A stretch of DNA of 25,714 bases, from contig CALKFX010000101.1 in NCBI GenBank assembly GCA_938084875.1, positions 1 through 25,714 of the forward strand, written 5' to 3'. Shown here in pieces: positions 8,023 through 17,239 of this stretch (the stretch's first letter is position 1; every line of letters starts with the position of its first letter). Source of the DNA: an uncultured Flavobacteriales bacterium. GTDB taxonomy: Bacteria > Bacteroidota > Bacteroidia > Flavobacteriales_D > Parvicellaceae. The position numbers and the translations under genes are program-made. The notes under the pieces were generated by a model. That model did not search any database, was not told where the DNA came from, and saw only the letters and a list, made by a program, of their open reading frames with translations.

Positions 8023-11000
8023 TTGAAAGAATACTTCAAAAATACCAATTCCATTTTAATTAGATTGACTTTTAATCTAATAGAGTTTTCAATTTTCTTG
8101 ATAATATTATTCCTGTTCTTAATTAGATTTTCATTTTTTCAAAATAAAATTTCCAAAGAGGTTACCAATTATTTAAGTAATGAGATAAATTCTGAAATTA
8201 GTTTAGGGGAAGTTTCTTTAAATGGTTTTACCAATCTTCAATTAAATCAAATATTTATTCCTGATTTAAATGGAGATACTGTTTTGTTTGTCCCAAAAGT
8301 AGTTGTGGATATTAAAGATATTAACTGGCTGGACAGGAAATTTATAATTGATCAAGTGGTTTTTAAAGATGCAGAAATTGTTTTAAGAAAAAACCCTGGC
8401 AAGAAAAAATACGAAATAGAGTTTTTATTAAATAGCTTTAAAAAAAATCAAAGAGAAAGTAAAGATTATCAACTTTTTATAAATGAATTTAAAATTGAGA
8501 ATAGCCAATTTTGTCACCTTTCAAAAAATAGTATTAAAGAAATTAAAAGTGTTGATATTCAGAATTTTAAATTAAATAACTTAAACTTATTATTAAATAA
8601 TATTTCATTAGACAACAATTTATTTTTTTCAAAAATAAGTGATCTTAAATTTCAAGATGAAAAAGGTTTTAATATATCAAGTTTAAATGCCGATTTATAT
8701 TTAGATTCAACCAAATTAAACCTAGTTAATTTAAAATTAAAAACACCAAATAGTATATTTAGTTCCGACAACATAAATTTAAATTTAGATTTTAAGAACG
8801 ACTTCATACAATTGGAAAATATAGAGACCCAACTATCAAGTGTAGACTATAATTTATTTTTTAATAAAAAATTAGATTCTACTCTAAATTTTAATTTTAG
8901 CACCCATTTTTCAGGTTCCTCTTCATCAATTAAGTTAGAAGATTTTTCACTCATTTATCAAAACTCCTCTCTGGAAGGGGATTTTGAAATAAAAGATTTT
9001 TCAAATGAAAATCTAGTATCTTATTTTTTCAATGTAGAATCCAATACTATTTTGGTAAATGATTTAATATCACTTCGAGAGAATATAAATTTAAAAATTC
9101 CTCCATTAGTATTAAAACAACTTAAGAAAATAAAAAATTTCGATTTCCAAATATCAGGAAACGGTAATAACGATGAAATAAAGTCAAATTTAGAATTTGT
9201 TTCTTCAACTGGTGAAATTGTAGGGGATTTACATTTTTTTAAAAATAATTCATCAGATATATTTTACCATTTTAATATTGATGCAAAAAAAATAACAGGA
9301 ATATCTTTATTAGATAACAACAATTCTGAAAAGTTTAATGCTCATTTTGAAATTGATGGGAAAGGACTTTATAAGCAAGATGTTGATTTAAAAATTAATG
9401 GATACTTATCTGATTTTACATACAACGACTATAAATATGAAGATTTAAATATTACGGGCGCCTTTAAAAATAAATCTTTTACAGGTCAAATGGAGCTTAT
9501 AGATGAATTCATTCATCTTGATTTTAATGGATATATAGATTTAAATAATCCAGATACAGAATTTGATTTTTCCATGGATATTAAAAATGCATTTCTAGGT
9601 AAAATCGGCTTTTTAGCCAATCATCCAGATGGTGTAGCTTCATTTAAAACTTATCTAAATGGATTTGGAAATGATTGGAAAGATTTTACAGGATTTGCCA
9701 ATATGGAAGAACTTGTGTTTGTTGAAAATGGTGAAACCTATAATTTTGGAAATATTGATTTTGATTCGCAGTCAAATAATTACAATCATAAATTAAATTT
9801 CAATTCTGACTTTGTTTCTTTTAATATTTCTGGTGATTTTAAGTTCGATCAATTAAACAAAGATTTAAATTATTTATTCGCTACTATTTTTCCAAATTTA
9901 TCAAAACCTTTAGATTATTTTCCAAGCAAACAATATGTTGATTTTGAGCTAGAAATTCACGATTTTACCAAAATGTCAGCAGTCTTTTTTCCATCTTTAG
10001 ACATTGCAAAAGCATCCAATTTAAGATTTTCCTTCAATGGAGAAAAAGAACTATTAGATTTTAGTTTATACTCTAGTAAAATTCAGTATGACGACTTTGT
10101 ATTAAAGAATTTAAATTTAAATATTAAAGATTCAAAAGATATTTATTTAGACAGTAATCTAAAATTTATTTTGTCAGTTGAAGAGTTTGTAAACAACCAA
10201 ATTATAAATTTTCAAAATATTGAATTGCACACTAATGCAAAAAATAATACTGTAAATACTTCTTTAGCTTGGAACAATAACGATTCTATTTCTCTAGGGA
10301 AGGTAAGTTCGATTATAGATTTTAAAAGTTCAAAAATGATTTTTGCAAATCTTGAAGAGTTTTACCTATTTGATACGTCTGTTGGTTATTGGAATATGCA
10401 AGGAAATCCCTCTATAAAGTTTATAGATGATAAATATTCCTTAGATTCAATTGTACTTTCCAATGCTAACCAGGCAATTATTTTAAATGGAAATATAGGC
10501 CGAGAAGTTGAAGACAGCTTATCGCTTGAAATTCAAGACTTCCAACTAAGTTCTGTCCCTTTGTTATTCGGTTTTAACAAAAAAAATACTACGATGGAAG
10601 GAGTTTTAAATGCCCAGATTAATTTTCAATCGTTGCTTTATAATCCTCAATTATTTAATGAGTTTAATATTGATAATTTCATATTTAATTTTTTCCCAAT
10701 TGGAGATATTAATTTCTATTCATTATGGGAAGAGGACTCTAATAAATTTGTTCTTAATGGTGGTTTGGTAAATGAAAATAACCATCAGGAAATTCAATTA
10801 ATTGATTGCTATTTTTATCCCAATAACGATAAAAAGTTAGATGGCATTGTTAAATTTGATAGTACGAATATCGATTTTTTGAGTCCTTTCCTCCCCAATT
10901 CCATTCTTTCCAATTTAGAGGGTCTTTTAACTGGGGATTTATCCCTTTCTGGCGATCCCTTTCAACCCAAATTCAACGGCGATTTATCTCTTAATAATGG

Positions 11001-12501
11001 AGAATTGAAATTAACAGAATACGGTACTCAATTTAAAGTAAATGGTAATCTTTTGGTCAAAGATGATGCAATTGAAATTTCTAATGGCAATTTCTTAGAT
11101 GAGTTAAATAATATAGGAATTATTAACGGTTATTACCACCACGATAATTTTATAGATTATTCATTAAATATTTCTCTAGAAATTGATCAGCCGATAATGG
11201 TAATGAACAATACATTTTCTGAAAATCCATATTATTATGGCAAGGTATTTATGACTGGTTCAGCAGATATAAGTTACGATTCTATCGAAAATTTATCAAT
11301 TTATGTAAATGCCATAACCGATAAAAACACCTCTTTAAATATTCCATTATATGGTTCTTCAGAAGTTGTTCTTCATGATTTTATATCATTTATAAATAAA
11401 GATACCAATAGTTCTGAAACAATTAAAAAACCAATTGTTTCCAAAGAAAAAATGAATATTGATATTGATTTAGAAATTACAGATGATGCAGAGGTAATGC
11501 TGATATTTGACGATTTGGTAGGAGACGAAATGAAATCTAGTGGTCAAGGGAACATCCAATTAAACATTGATCAAAACTATGATTTAACAATGTATGGCAA
11601 TTATGTTATTGATGAGGGAGAGTATGTTTTTACTTTGAAAGATTTTATAAATAAAAAGTTTGATTTAATTAAAGGAGGCACCTTAACTTGGCTAGGGGAC
11701 CCTTACAATGCCAAAATAGATTTGAGTGCAAGATATCCCTTAAGAACTAGTTTGTACAACATTATGCCAGAAATTGAAAGAGATAATTGGAAGCACAAAA
11801 GCATGGTAGATGTGGATATTGAATTAGAAAATAATTTAATGAATCCAGATATACAATTTAATATCGAGGTTCCTAATGGAAACGAATCGGTTAAAACAGC
11901 ACTTAAAAGAGTTTTATCCAATACGGAAGAGCTCAATAAACAAGTATTTTCTCTTTTAATTTTAAATCAATTTATTACTCCTAACCATCTTAATTTAGGT
12001 AATAATGTAAAGTCTTACGATATTTCAACTAGTGAAGTATTATCTAACCAGTTAGGAAATATGATTTCTTCATTTACAGATGAGTTTGATATAGGGTTTA
12101 ACTATACTTTGGGCAATCAATTATCGAACGAAGAATTATCTGTTGCAATGTCTACTCAGCAATTCAACGATCGTTTAACTGTAGAAACAAATCTAGGAAT
12201 GTCGCAATCGAATAATATTACTCAAAATCCAAATTCATTTATTGGAGATGTGAACATTGAATACAAACTAAATAGTAAAGGCAATATTAGAGTGCATGCC
12301 TATAACCAGTCTAACGAATACGATCTTTCCAATCAAAATCAATCCAACTATACCCAGGGTTTTGGATTATTTTATAAGCAAAGTTTTGATTCTCTAGGGG
12401 AGTTATTTTGTGAAATGAATAACTTATTTAAGTCCAAAGACAACAAATGCAATTATTGCGAGATAAAAGAATTAAGGAAAACTAAAGGAATTATTGATTG
12501 A
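8023..12501 (+). CDS. tamB: TamB-like translocation and assembly module protein (DUF490)
   Basis: A 1492-residue AsmA/TamB-type envelope protein: one N-terminal membrane anchor (about residues 14-38), then a very long periplasmic stretch of short alternating hydrophobic beta strands, ending in a DUF490-type C-terminal domain. The segment K1217-G-G-T-L-T-W-L-G-D-P-Y-N-A and the following ARYPLRTSL is characteristic of that domain. TamB-family proteins bridge inner and outer membrane and are implicated in lipid transport and outer-membrane protein assembly. The start is TTG at 8023: an in-frame TAG at 8020-8022 closes the frame upstream, and no in-frame ATG exists before the anchor. A good promoter lies just upstream inside tsaD. 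The 3' end overlaps recQ by 11 nt. The N-terminal half is extremely Asn/Lys/Leu-rich, consistent with AT pressure. Confidence 0.9.
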   Translation: MKEYFKNTNSILIRLTFNLIEFSIFLIILFLFLIRFSFFQNKISKEVTNYLSNEINSEISLGEVSLNGFTNLQLNQIFIPDLNGDTVLFVPKVVVDIKDINWLDRKFIIDQVVFKDAEIVLRKNPGKKKYEIEFLLNSFKKNQRESKDYQLFINEFKIENSQFCHLSKNSIKEIKSVDIQNFKLNNLNLLLNNISLDNNLFFSKISDLKFQDEKGFNISSLNADLYLDSTKLNLVNLKLKTPNSIFSSDNINLNLDFKNDFIQLENIETQLSSVDYNLFFNKKLDSTLNFNFSTHFSGSSSSIKLEDFSLIYQNSSLEGDFEIKDFSNENLVSYFFNVESNTILVNDLISLRENINLKIPPLVLKQLKKIKNFDFQISGNGNNDEIKSNLEFVSSTGEIVGDLHFFKNNSSDIFYHFNIDAKKITGISLLDNNNSEKFNAHFEIDGKGLYKQDVDLKINGYLSDFTYNDYKYEDLNITGAFKNKSFTGQMELIDEFIHLDFNGYIDLNNPDTEFDFSMDIKNAFLGKIGFLANHPDGVASFKTYLNGFGNDWKDFTGFANMEELVFVENGETYNFGNIDFDSQSNNYNHKLNFNSDFVSFNISGDFKFDQLNKDLNYLFATIFPNLSKPLDYFPSKQYVDFELEIHDFTKMSAVFFPSLDIAKASNLRFSFNGEKELLDFSLYSSKIQYDDFVLKNLNLNIKDSKDIYLDSNLKFILSVEEFVNNQIINFQNIELHTNAKNNTVNTSLAWNNNDSISLGKVSSIIDFKSSKMIFANLEEFYLFDTSVGYWNMQGNPSIKFIDDKYSLDSIVLSNANQAIILNGNIGREVEDSLSLEIQDFQLSSVPLLFGFNKKNTTMEGVLNAQINFQSLLYNPQLFNEFNIDNFIFNFFPIGDINFYSLWEEDSNKFVLNGGLVNENNHQEIQLIDCYFYPNNDKKLDGIVKFDSTNIDFLSPFLPNSILSNLEGLLTGDLSLSGDPFQPKFNGDLSLNNGELKLTEYGTQFKVNGNLLVKDDAIEISNGNFLDELNNIGIINGYYHHDNFIDYSLNISLEIDQPIMVMNNTFSENPYYYGKVFMTGSADISYDSIENLSIYVNAITDKNTSLNIPLYGSSEVVLHDFISFINKDTNSSETIKKPIVSKEKMNIDIDLEITDDAEVMLIFDDLVGDEMKSSGQGNIQLNIDQNYDLTMYGNYVIDEGEYVFTLKDFINKKFDLIKGGTLTWLGDPYNAKIDLSARYPLRTSLYNIMPEIERDNWKHKSMVDVDIELENNLMNPDIQFNIEVPNGNESVKTALKRVLSNTEELNKQVFSLLILNQFITPNHLNLGNNVKSYDISTSEVLSNQLGNMISSFTDEFDIGFNYTLGNQLSNEELSVAMSTQQFNDRLTVETNLGMSQSNNITQNPNSFIGDVNIEYKLNSKGNIRVHAYNQSNEYDLSNQNQSNYTQGFGLFYKQSFDSLGELFCEMNNLFKSKDNKCNYCEIKELRKTKGIID

Positions 12502-14407
12502 TATACAGTAAGTTGTTTTGGTCTCTAAGAATGCTTTCTTCGAAAATCATTTTTTTTAAAATAGAGTTTAATCTTTCTTTTTCTATTACTTCTTCTAGCT
12601 GCTTATAGATAAAGCTTGGAGATTTAGGTTCGTAATTTAACAAGAAAATAATTGCATCTTCGACTACTTTTTTAGAATTATTTTTGACTTTCAATCCCAT
12701 ATTGCAATTGTCGCAGTTTTTACATTTTTCACTTTTATGTTCTCCAAAATAGCTCAGAATGTTAATATTTCTGCACTCTGTTTTTTGGTTTACATAGTTA
12801 ATTAATTGCTTGGCTTTTTCATTTTTAACTCTTTTGAAATTCAAAAATTTTTTGGATAGACTCAAGTTATTTATGTTTGGTCTTGGAATAGAAAAATTGA
12901 TGGTGTAATTAGATTTTTTTGCTTCGTAAATTAGGATGTTTTGCCTGTGAAGTTTATTTAATAAGATTATTGTTTCCTTTTTTTTAATATTCAATCTTTT
13001 GGAAATAACTGCTTCGCTTATTCTAACCATTTGTTCATTAATGTTGGAATAGCTTCTTATTAATACATCAATTATTTTTTCAAAATTTTTGTAAGAATTT
13101 AAGAACTGATTTAGCCTATCAATAGGCATGGTTATTTGAGCCATTGAATATTGATAATCATTGGTTTGTTGAATATATCCTTCGTTTATCAAATATTTAA
13201 TAGATTGAGAAGTGGTTGACCTAGAAAGCTTATTGTTATTTGAAATGATGTCAATATCTAGTTCAAACTTTTCATCCGAATAGTATCCAATAGTTATTTG
13301 ATGAATATTGACAATACTTTGAAAAACTTTCCTAACATCCTCAATATCGGGAAAATTTATTTTAATTCTTTTTTTTAAATTTTCAATATCCTGATCGTCT
13401 TTTAATATTATAGAGAAGGAGGCTTTCCCATTTCTACCTGCTCTTCCAGATTCTTGGTAAAAAGATTCTAGAGTATCTGGTAAGTCAAAGTGAATAACGG
13501 TCTTAACATCTGGTTTGTCAATTCCCATTCCAAATGCATTGGTGGCTATCATTGTATCAAATTCATTGTTGATCCATCTGTTTTGTTTTTCAGATCTTTC
13601 TCTAAAATCTAATCCAGCGTGGTAATAATCTGTTTTATAATTTTTGCTGTTTAGTAGTTTGGATAATTCTTTTGTTTTCTTTTTATTTCTAACATAAATT
13701 ATTGAAGATTCATTAGTAAGTAATTTCTCTAAAACCTTTTCTTTATTAATTGCATTTATTACGCTGTAATTGATATTATTTCGAATGAACGATTTCTTTA
13801 TTTTATTACCTTCTGTGAAACAAAGTTGCTCTTCTATATCTTCTACAACTTCGGGGGTTGCAGTTGCTGTAAGAGCAATGAATGACAAGTCTTTATTTAA
13901 GGTTCTTAAGGAAGAAATATTTCTATATTCTGGTCTAAAATCATTTCCCCATTCAGAAATACAATGCGCTTCGTCCACGGCTACAAAACTTACATTCATT
14001 TTCTTAAATCTATCTATGAATAGAGTAGTCTTTAGTCTTTCAGGAGAAAGGTAAAGAATTTTTATGTTTCCGTATATAACATTGTCCAATATTCTGTCAA
14101 TGTCCTTGTAATGAAGCGAAGAATTGATATATGCTGCTTTTATTCCTCTTTTAAGAAGCTGGTTTACTTGATCTTCCATCAATGCTATAAGGGGAGATAT
14201 TACCAAACAAGTTCCTTCCATAACGACCGCGGGTAGTTGATAACATAATGATTTCCCTCCACCAGTTGGAAGTAATGCGACAACATCCTTTTTTTGAACT
14301 ACAAAGTCTATAATTCTTTTTTGAGAATCTCTAAATTCATCAAAACCCCAATACTTTTTCAGTACCTTAATTAATGCTTCTCTATTATTGTTTTGTTCAC
14401 TTACCAC
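12491..14407 (-). CDS. recQ: ATP-dependent DNA helicase RecQ, Bacteroidota-type domain order
   Basis: A 638-residue SF2 3'-5' DNA helicase for recombination and fork repair. Walker A is LLPTGGGKS with K52, the DEAH box is D145-H148, and the aromatic-rich loop SEWGNDFRPEY follows. Motif VI appears as QESGRAGRNG. The zinc-binding cysteines are C545, C562, C565 and C568, with spacing (16, 2, 2) equal to that in E. coli RecQ, but here they come after about 190 residues containing a winged-helix-like region instead of directly after the helicase core. I see no HRDC domain. The start is GTG at 14407; the upstream ATG is out of frame and an in-frame stop lies just beyond it. It is divergent from ilvE and overlaps tamB by 11 nt. 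Confidence 0.92.
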   Translation of the reverse strand: MVSEQNNNREALIKVLKKYWGFDEFRDSQKRIIDFVVQKKDVVALLPTGGGKSLCYQLPAVVMEGTCLVISPLIALMEDQVNQLLKRGIKAAYINSSLHYKDIDRILDNVIYGNIKILYLSPERLKTTLFIDRFKKMNVSFVAVDEAHCISEWGNDFRPEYRNISSLRTLNKDLSFIALTATATPEVVEDIEEQLCFTEGNKIKKSFIRNNINYSVINAINKEKVLEKLLTNESSIIYVRNKKKTKELSKLLNSKNYKTDYYHAGLDFRERSEKQNRWINNEFDTMIATNAFGMGIDKPDVKTVIHFDLPDTLESFYQESGRAGRNGKASFSIILKDDQDIENLKKRIKINFPDIEDVRKVFQSIVNIHQITIGYYSDEKFELDIDIISNNNKLSRSTTSQSIKYLINEGYIQQTNDYQYSMAQITMPIDRLNQFLNSYKNFEKIIDVLIRSYSNINEQMVRISEAVISKRLNIKKKETIILLNKLHRQNILIYEAKKSNYTINFSIPRPNINNLSLSKKFLNFKRVKNEKAKQLINYVNQKTECRNINILSYFGEHKSEKCKNCDNCNMGLKVKNNSKKVVEDAIIFLLNYEPKSPSFIYKQLEEVIEKERLNSILKKMIFEESILRDQNNLLYINQ

Positions 14408-14426
14408 AAATTCATTTTTATTTTAG

Positions 14427-14450
14427 TACTTTTGCAAACTAATAATTTCG
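14427..14450 (+). promoter_or_regulatory. Putative ilvE -7 elements
   Basis: Two candidates lie in the 53-nt divergent region: TACTTTTG at 14427-14434 (exact TAnnTTTG) and TAATTTCG at 14443-14450 (one mismatch, 10 nt before the ATG). Neither has a clear -33 TTG at 19-21 nt. One of them is probably the ilvE promoter; I cannot decide which. Confidence 0.36.
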
Positions 14451-14460
14451 TTACACGACA

Positions 14461-15528
14461 ATGGAAGTTGATATTTTTCAAACTAATATCCAATTAACAA
14501 AAAATAGCAGATTACCACAAGTAAACTGGGACAATTTACCTTTTGGGAAATTGTTTTCAGACCATATGTTTACTATGGATTTTGAAAACGGTAATTGGTC
14601 CAAACCTACAATAATGCCTTATGGGAATATTAGTTTATCCCCTGCCAATTCAGCAATACACTATGGGCAAAGTTGTTTTGAGGGAATGAAAGCCCATAGA
14701 AATCTTAATGGAGATGTAGTTTTATTTAGACCATACGAAAATGCTAGAAGATTCAATAGGTCTAATAAACGAATGTGTATTCCTGAAATTAATGAAGAGG
14801 TTTTTGTTAATTCCATATTAGAATTAATTTCAATAGACAAAAAATGGGTTCCACAAAATCTAGGCCATTCTCTTTATATAAGACCATTTATTTTTGCAAC
14901 CGATCCTTACATTGGCATAAAGCCGTCGGATTCTTATAAATTTATGATTTTTACTTGTCCGGTTGGATCTTATTATTCAGAGCCTGTTTCTGTTAAAGTA
15001 GAAACTCAATATTCTAGAGCTGTTCAAGGAGGTACTGGATTTTCAAAGGCTGCTGGTAATTATGCTGCTGCATTATATCCAGCAATGTTGGCTGCTAAAC
15101 AAGGCTTTAGGCAATTAATATGGACAGATGCAAAAGAACATAAATATATTGAAGAAGCTGGCACTATGAATGTCCTTTTTGTAATAGACAATGTTCTTGT
15201 AACACCAATTGCTGGTGATACTATCCTAAATGGTATAACAAGAAAAAGTGTAGTAGATATTGCTAAAGATTGGGGAATGGAAGTTCAAGAAAGAAAAATC
15301 GAAGTTCAAGAAGTTTTTGGTGCACTTAAAGATGGTAGTTTAACTGAAGCTTTTGGTGCTGGTACCGCTGCTACAATTGCTCCAATATCAAATATTTCTC
15401 TAAACGGAGAAAACTTTACAATTCCTGAGTCCAAAGATTACCATTTTCATACTAAGGTCTTAAAGTACCTTTCAGAATATAAAATAGGAAAACATCCAGA
15501 TAAATTTAATTGGTTAGTAAAAGTATAG
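14461..15528 (+). CDS. ilvE: Branched-chain amino-acid aminotransferase
   Basis: A 355-residue fold-type IV PLP aminotransferase of the eukaryotic-like BCAT group, interconverting Leu, Ile and Val with their 2-oxo acids using glutamate/2-oxoglutarate. The Schiff-base lysine is K196 in GTGFSKAAGNYA. SCFEGMKAHR at residues 71-80 and the phosphate-binding EEAGTMNVLFV after the lysine are typical; the C-terminal GAGTAATIAPI also fits. Length agrees with the family (350-360). It stands alone on the plus strand, divergent from recQ, and ends one nucleotide from the end of the convergent thiolase gene. No leader peptide or attenuator is visible upstream. Confidence 0.95.
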   Translation: MEVDIFQTNIQLTKNSRLPQVNWDNLPFGKLFSDHMFTMDFENGNWSKPTIMPYGNISLSPANSAIHYGQSCFEGMKAHRNLNGDVVLFRPYENARRFNRSNKRMCIPEINEEVFVNSILELISIDKKWVPQNLGHSLYIRPFIFATDPYIGIKPSDSYKFMIFTCPVGSYYSEPVSVKVETQYSRAVQGGTGFSKAAGNYAAALYPAMLAAKQGFRQLIWTDAKEHKYIEEAGTMNVLFVIDNVLVTPIAGDTILNGITRKSVVDIAKDWGMEVQERKIEVQEVFGALKDGSLTEAFGAGTAATIAPISNISLNGENFTIPESKDYHFHTKVLKYLSEYKIGKHPDKFNWLVKV

Positions 15529-15529
15529 A

Positions 15530-16711
15530 TTATTCATCTATATTTTCTATTATCATTGCTGAAGCACCACCACCTCCATTACAAATTCCCGCTGCTCCAA
15601 TTTTACCATTCTTTTGCTTTAATATGTTTATTAGGGTTACCAAGATTCTACTCCCACTTGATCCAAGAGGATGACCAAGAGCTACAGCCCCTCCATTTAC
15701 ATCTACTTTGTTAGCATCTATTTCCAATAATTGAGTATTAACAATTCCTACTACTGAAAATGCTTCGTTTAATTCCCAGTAATCCACATCTTTTGCCAAT
15801 ATATTTGCCTTTGAAAGCGCTTTATTAATCGCTACTGTGGGAGAAGTAGTGAACCACTTTGCTTCTTGTGAAGCATCAGCATAGCTAACTACTCTTGCAA
15901 GTGGTTTAAGATTGAGTTCTTTTGCTTTTTCTTCACTCATTATAATAAGTGCAGATGCACCATCATTTAAAGTTGAAGCATTTGCAGCAGTTACTGTTCC
16001 ATCTTTGGAAAATACAGCTTTAAGTAGAGGTATTTTGTCAAGTTTTACATTTTTAAATTCTTCATCTTCTTTAACAACCAATGGATCCCCTTTTCGTTGA
16101 GGAATAGATACAGGTAAAATTTCTTTTTCAAATAAACCATTGTTGGATGCGTGAGCAGCTTTGTTATAAGATTCTATGGCAAATTCATCTTGTTGTTCTC
16201 TAGATATCTTATATTTTTCAGCACATTGATCGGCGCAATTGCCCATATGAACTTTATTATAAACATCTGTAAGACCGTCTTTCACCAATCCGTCTACAAA
16301 GTTGACATCTCCAAGTTTTTTTGATTTTCTTGCATTGTAATAATGGGGAACCATTGACATGTTTTCCATTCCTCCAGCTACTACAATATTTACATCTCCA
16401 GTCATAATAGATTGTACCGCCAATGAAACTGCCTTCATTCCAGATGCACATACCTTATTTACAGTAGTACATGGTGTGTTTTCATTTAAACCTGCATAAA
16501 TTGCTGCTTGTTTTGCTGGAGCCTGCCCAAGATTTGCCTGAAGAACATTGCCCATAAAAACTTCTTCTATTAAATTGGGATTCAAATTTATAGACTCAAA
16601 AGCTCCTCTAATTGCTATTGCACCCAATTTTGTTGCGGACAAAGAGGAAAGAGAACCTCCAAAACTACCCATTGGAGTTCTTTTTGCTGCTACTATTACT
16701 ACTTTTTTCAT
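15530..16711 (-). CDS. Thiolase (acetyl-CoA C-acetyltransferase)
   Basis: A 393-residue thiolase of the biosynthetic/acetoacetyl-CoA type, which joins or splits acyl-CoA and acetyl-CoA. The acyl-accepting cysteine is C88 in NKVCASGMKA. The catalytic pair near the C-terminus is H347 in NGGAVALGHPLGSSG and C377 in CNGGGGAS. There is no long insertion or mitochondrial-type presequence. Length is exactly that of AtoB/PhaA enzymes, so acetyl-CoA acetyltransferase is the most likely activity, but a fatty-acid 3-ketoacyl-CoA thiolase cannot be excluded. It has no 3-hydroxyacyl-CoA dehydrogenase beside it. It starts with ATG after a 133-nt AT-rich region; the tRNA promoter occupies the other end of that region. 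Confidence 0.9.
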   Translation of the reverse strand: MKKVVIVAAKRTPMGSFGGSLSSLSATKLGAIAIRGAFESINLNPNLIEEVFMGNVLQANLGQAPAKQAAIYAGLNENTPCTTVNKVCASGMKAVSLAVQSIMTGDVNIVVAGGMENMSMVPHYYNARKSKKLGDVNFVDGLVKDGLTDVYNKVHMGNCADQCAEKYKISREQQDEFAIESYNKAAHASNNGLFEKEILPVSIPQRKGDPLVVKEDEEFKNVKLDKIPLLKAVFSKDGTVTAANASTLNDGASALIIMSEEKAKELNLKPLARVVSYADASQEAKWFTTSPTVAINKALSKANILAKDVDYWELNEAFSVVGIVNTQLLEIDANKVDVNGGAVALGHPLGSSGSRILVTLINILKQKNGKIGAAGICNGGGGASAMIIENIDE

Positions 16712-16803
16712 CTTTAAATTTAGTTTTAATTTTTCTTTTTTATTCTACTAAATTTAATAAAATAGATATTTTAATTTAATATTTGAAATTGATAAATTAA
16801 ATA

Positions 16804-16833
16804 TTGTTCAATTCAAAAACTATGTTAATTTTG
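16804..16833 (+). promoter_or_regulatory. Promoter of tRNA-Ser
   Basis: TTG at 16804-16806, a 19-nt spacer and TAATTTTG at 16826-16833 match the Bacteroidota consensus (TTG-N19-TAnnTTTG), and the mature tRNA begins 11 nt after the -7 element. This is the cleanest promoter of the window. Confidence 0.72.
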
Positions 16834-16844
16834 CATACTTATTC

Positions 16845-16928
16845 GGAGAGGTGGCAGAGTGGTAATGCAACAGCCTGCTAAGCTGTCAACGAGCAATCGT
16901 TGCCAGGGTTCGAATCCCTGTCTCTCCG
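16845..16928 (+). tRNA. tRNA-Ser (anticodon GCU)
   Basis: An 84-nt class II tRNA. The acceptor 5' strand GGAGAGG pairs with TCTCTCC at the 3' end (last pair G-U), followed by discriminator G. The anticodon stem ACAGC/GCTGT holds loop CTGCTAA, giving anticodon GCU, which reads AGC/AGU serine codons. A long variable arm (AACGA, loop GCAA, TCGTT) is typical of tRNA-Ser, and the T arm is CAGGG-TTCGAAT-CCCTG. CCA is not encoded. The window's best promoter stands upstream and a hairpin-plus-T-run terminator directly downstream, so it is a single-gene unit. Confidence 0.97.
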
Positions 16929-16932
16929 CTTC

Positions 16933-16968
16933 AAAAAAAAAGCCTCTAAAATTAGAGGCCTTTTTTTT
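16933..16968. terminator. Bidirectional intrinsic terminator after tRNA-Ser
   Basis: An 8-bp inverted repeat, GCCTCTAA (16942-16949) and TTAGAGGC (16952-16959), is flanked by a run of A on the left and eight T on the right. It can therefore work as a Rho-independent terminator for the tRNA on the plus strand and for the peroxiredoxin-thioredoxin operon arriving on the minus strand. Confidence 0.85.
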
Positions 16969-16984
16969 ATCCGTAAAAAATGAG

Positions 16985-17239
16985 TTATTTAATAGAGCCT
17001 TGAACTCTTTTCATGAATTTATTCAAAGCATTCTTTTTATTTTCTCCATCTTCTATGTCTTTTATAACTTCTATTGAACCGTATAAGTTTGATAAAAGCT
17101 CTCCTATCACATCTATTTCCTCATCTTTAATATTGGAATTCTCAGTTAAATGCTCGAGAACAGATATTGTTTCTTCAATGTAGTCAGCATCGTTTTTCTC
17201 AATAAATTCTACTAGATGTTTAATGATTGGCAGCCTCAT
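16985..17239 (-). CDS. Small conserved protein of unknown function (resembles DUF6952)
   Basis: An 84-residue, mostly helical, acidic protein without signal peptide, membrane segment or cysteine. It begins MRLPIIKHLVEFIEKND and contains the EIDVIGELLSNLYGSIEV stretch and a basic C-terminal KKNALNKFMKRVQG. From memory this matches a small Bacteroidota family (DUF6952) found beside thioredoxin and peroxiredoxin genes, but I could not run the search. Its ATG overlaps the end of the thioredoxin-like gene by 20 nt, so translation is almost certainly coupled. Without cysteines it is not itself a redox carrier; a partner or regulator of the Prx/Trx pair is conceivable but unproven. The operon ends in the bidirectional terminator beside the tRNA. 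Confidence 0.75.
   Translation of the reverse strand: MRLPIIKHLVEFIEKNDADYIEETISVLEHLTENSNIKDEEIDVIGELLSNLYGSIEVIKDIEDGENKKNALNKFMKRVQGSIK

Noticed and set aside
7715..8026. Plus-strand ORF of 103 residues opposite the tsaD start
   Set aside because: It is antisense to well-conserved TsaD motifs and has no recognisable features of its own.
8440..9300. Possible simple repeat or low-complexity region in tamB
   Set aside because: The AAT/TTA/AAA richness is Asn/Lys/Leu coding under AT pressure; no tandem repeat unit was found.
16257..16451. Minus-strand ORF of 64 residues in the thiolase region
   Set aside because: Its tryptophan/cysteine-rich translation is a frame-shifted reading of the thiolase gene, which is intact in its own frame.
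16859..17077. Plus-strand ORF of 72 residues over the tRNA-Ser and the following region
   Set aside because: It begins inside the tRNA and runs through the terminator hairpin; it opposes the real small gene on the minus strand.
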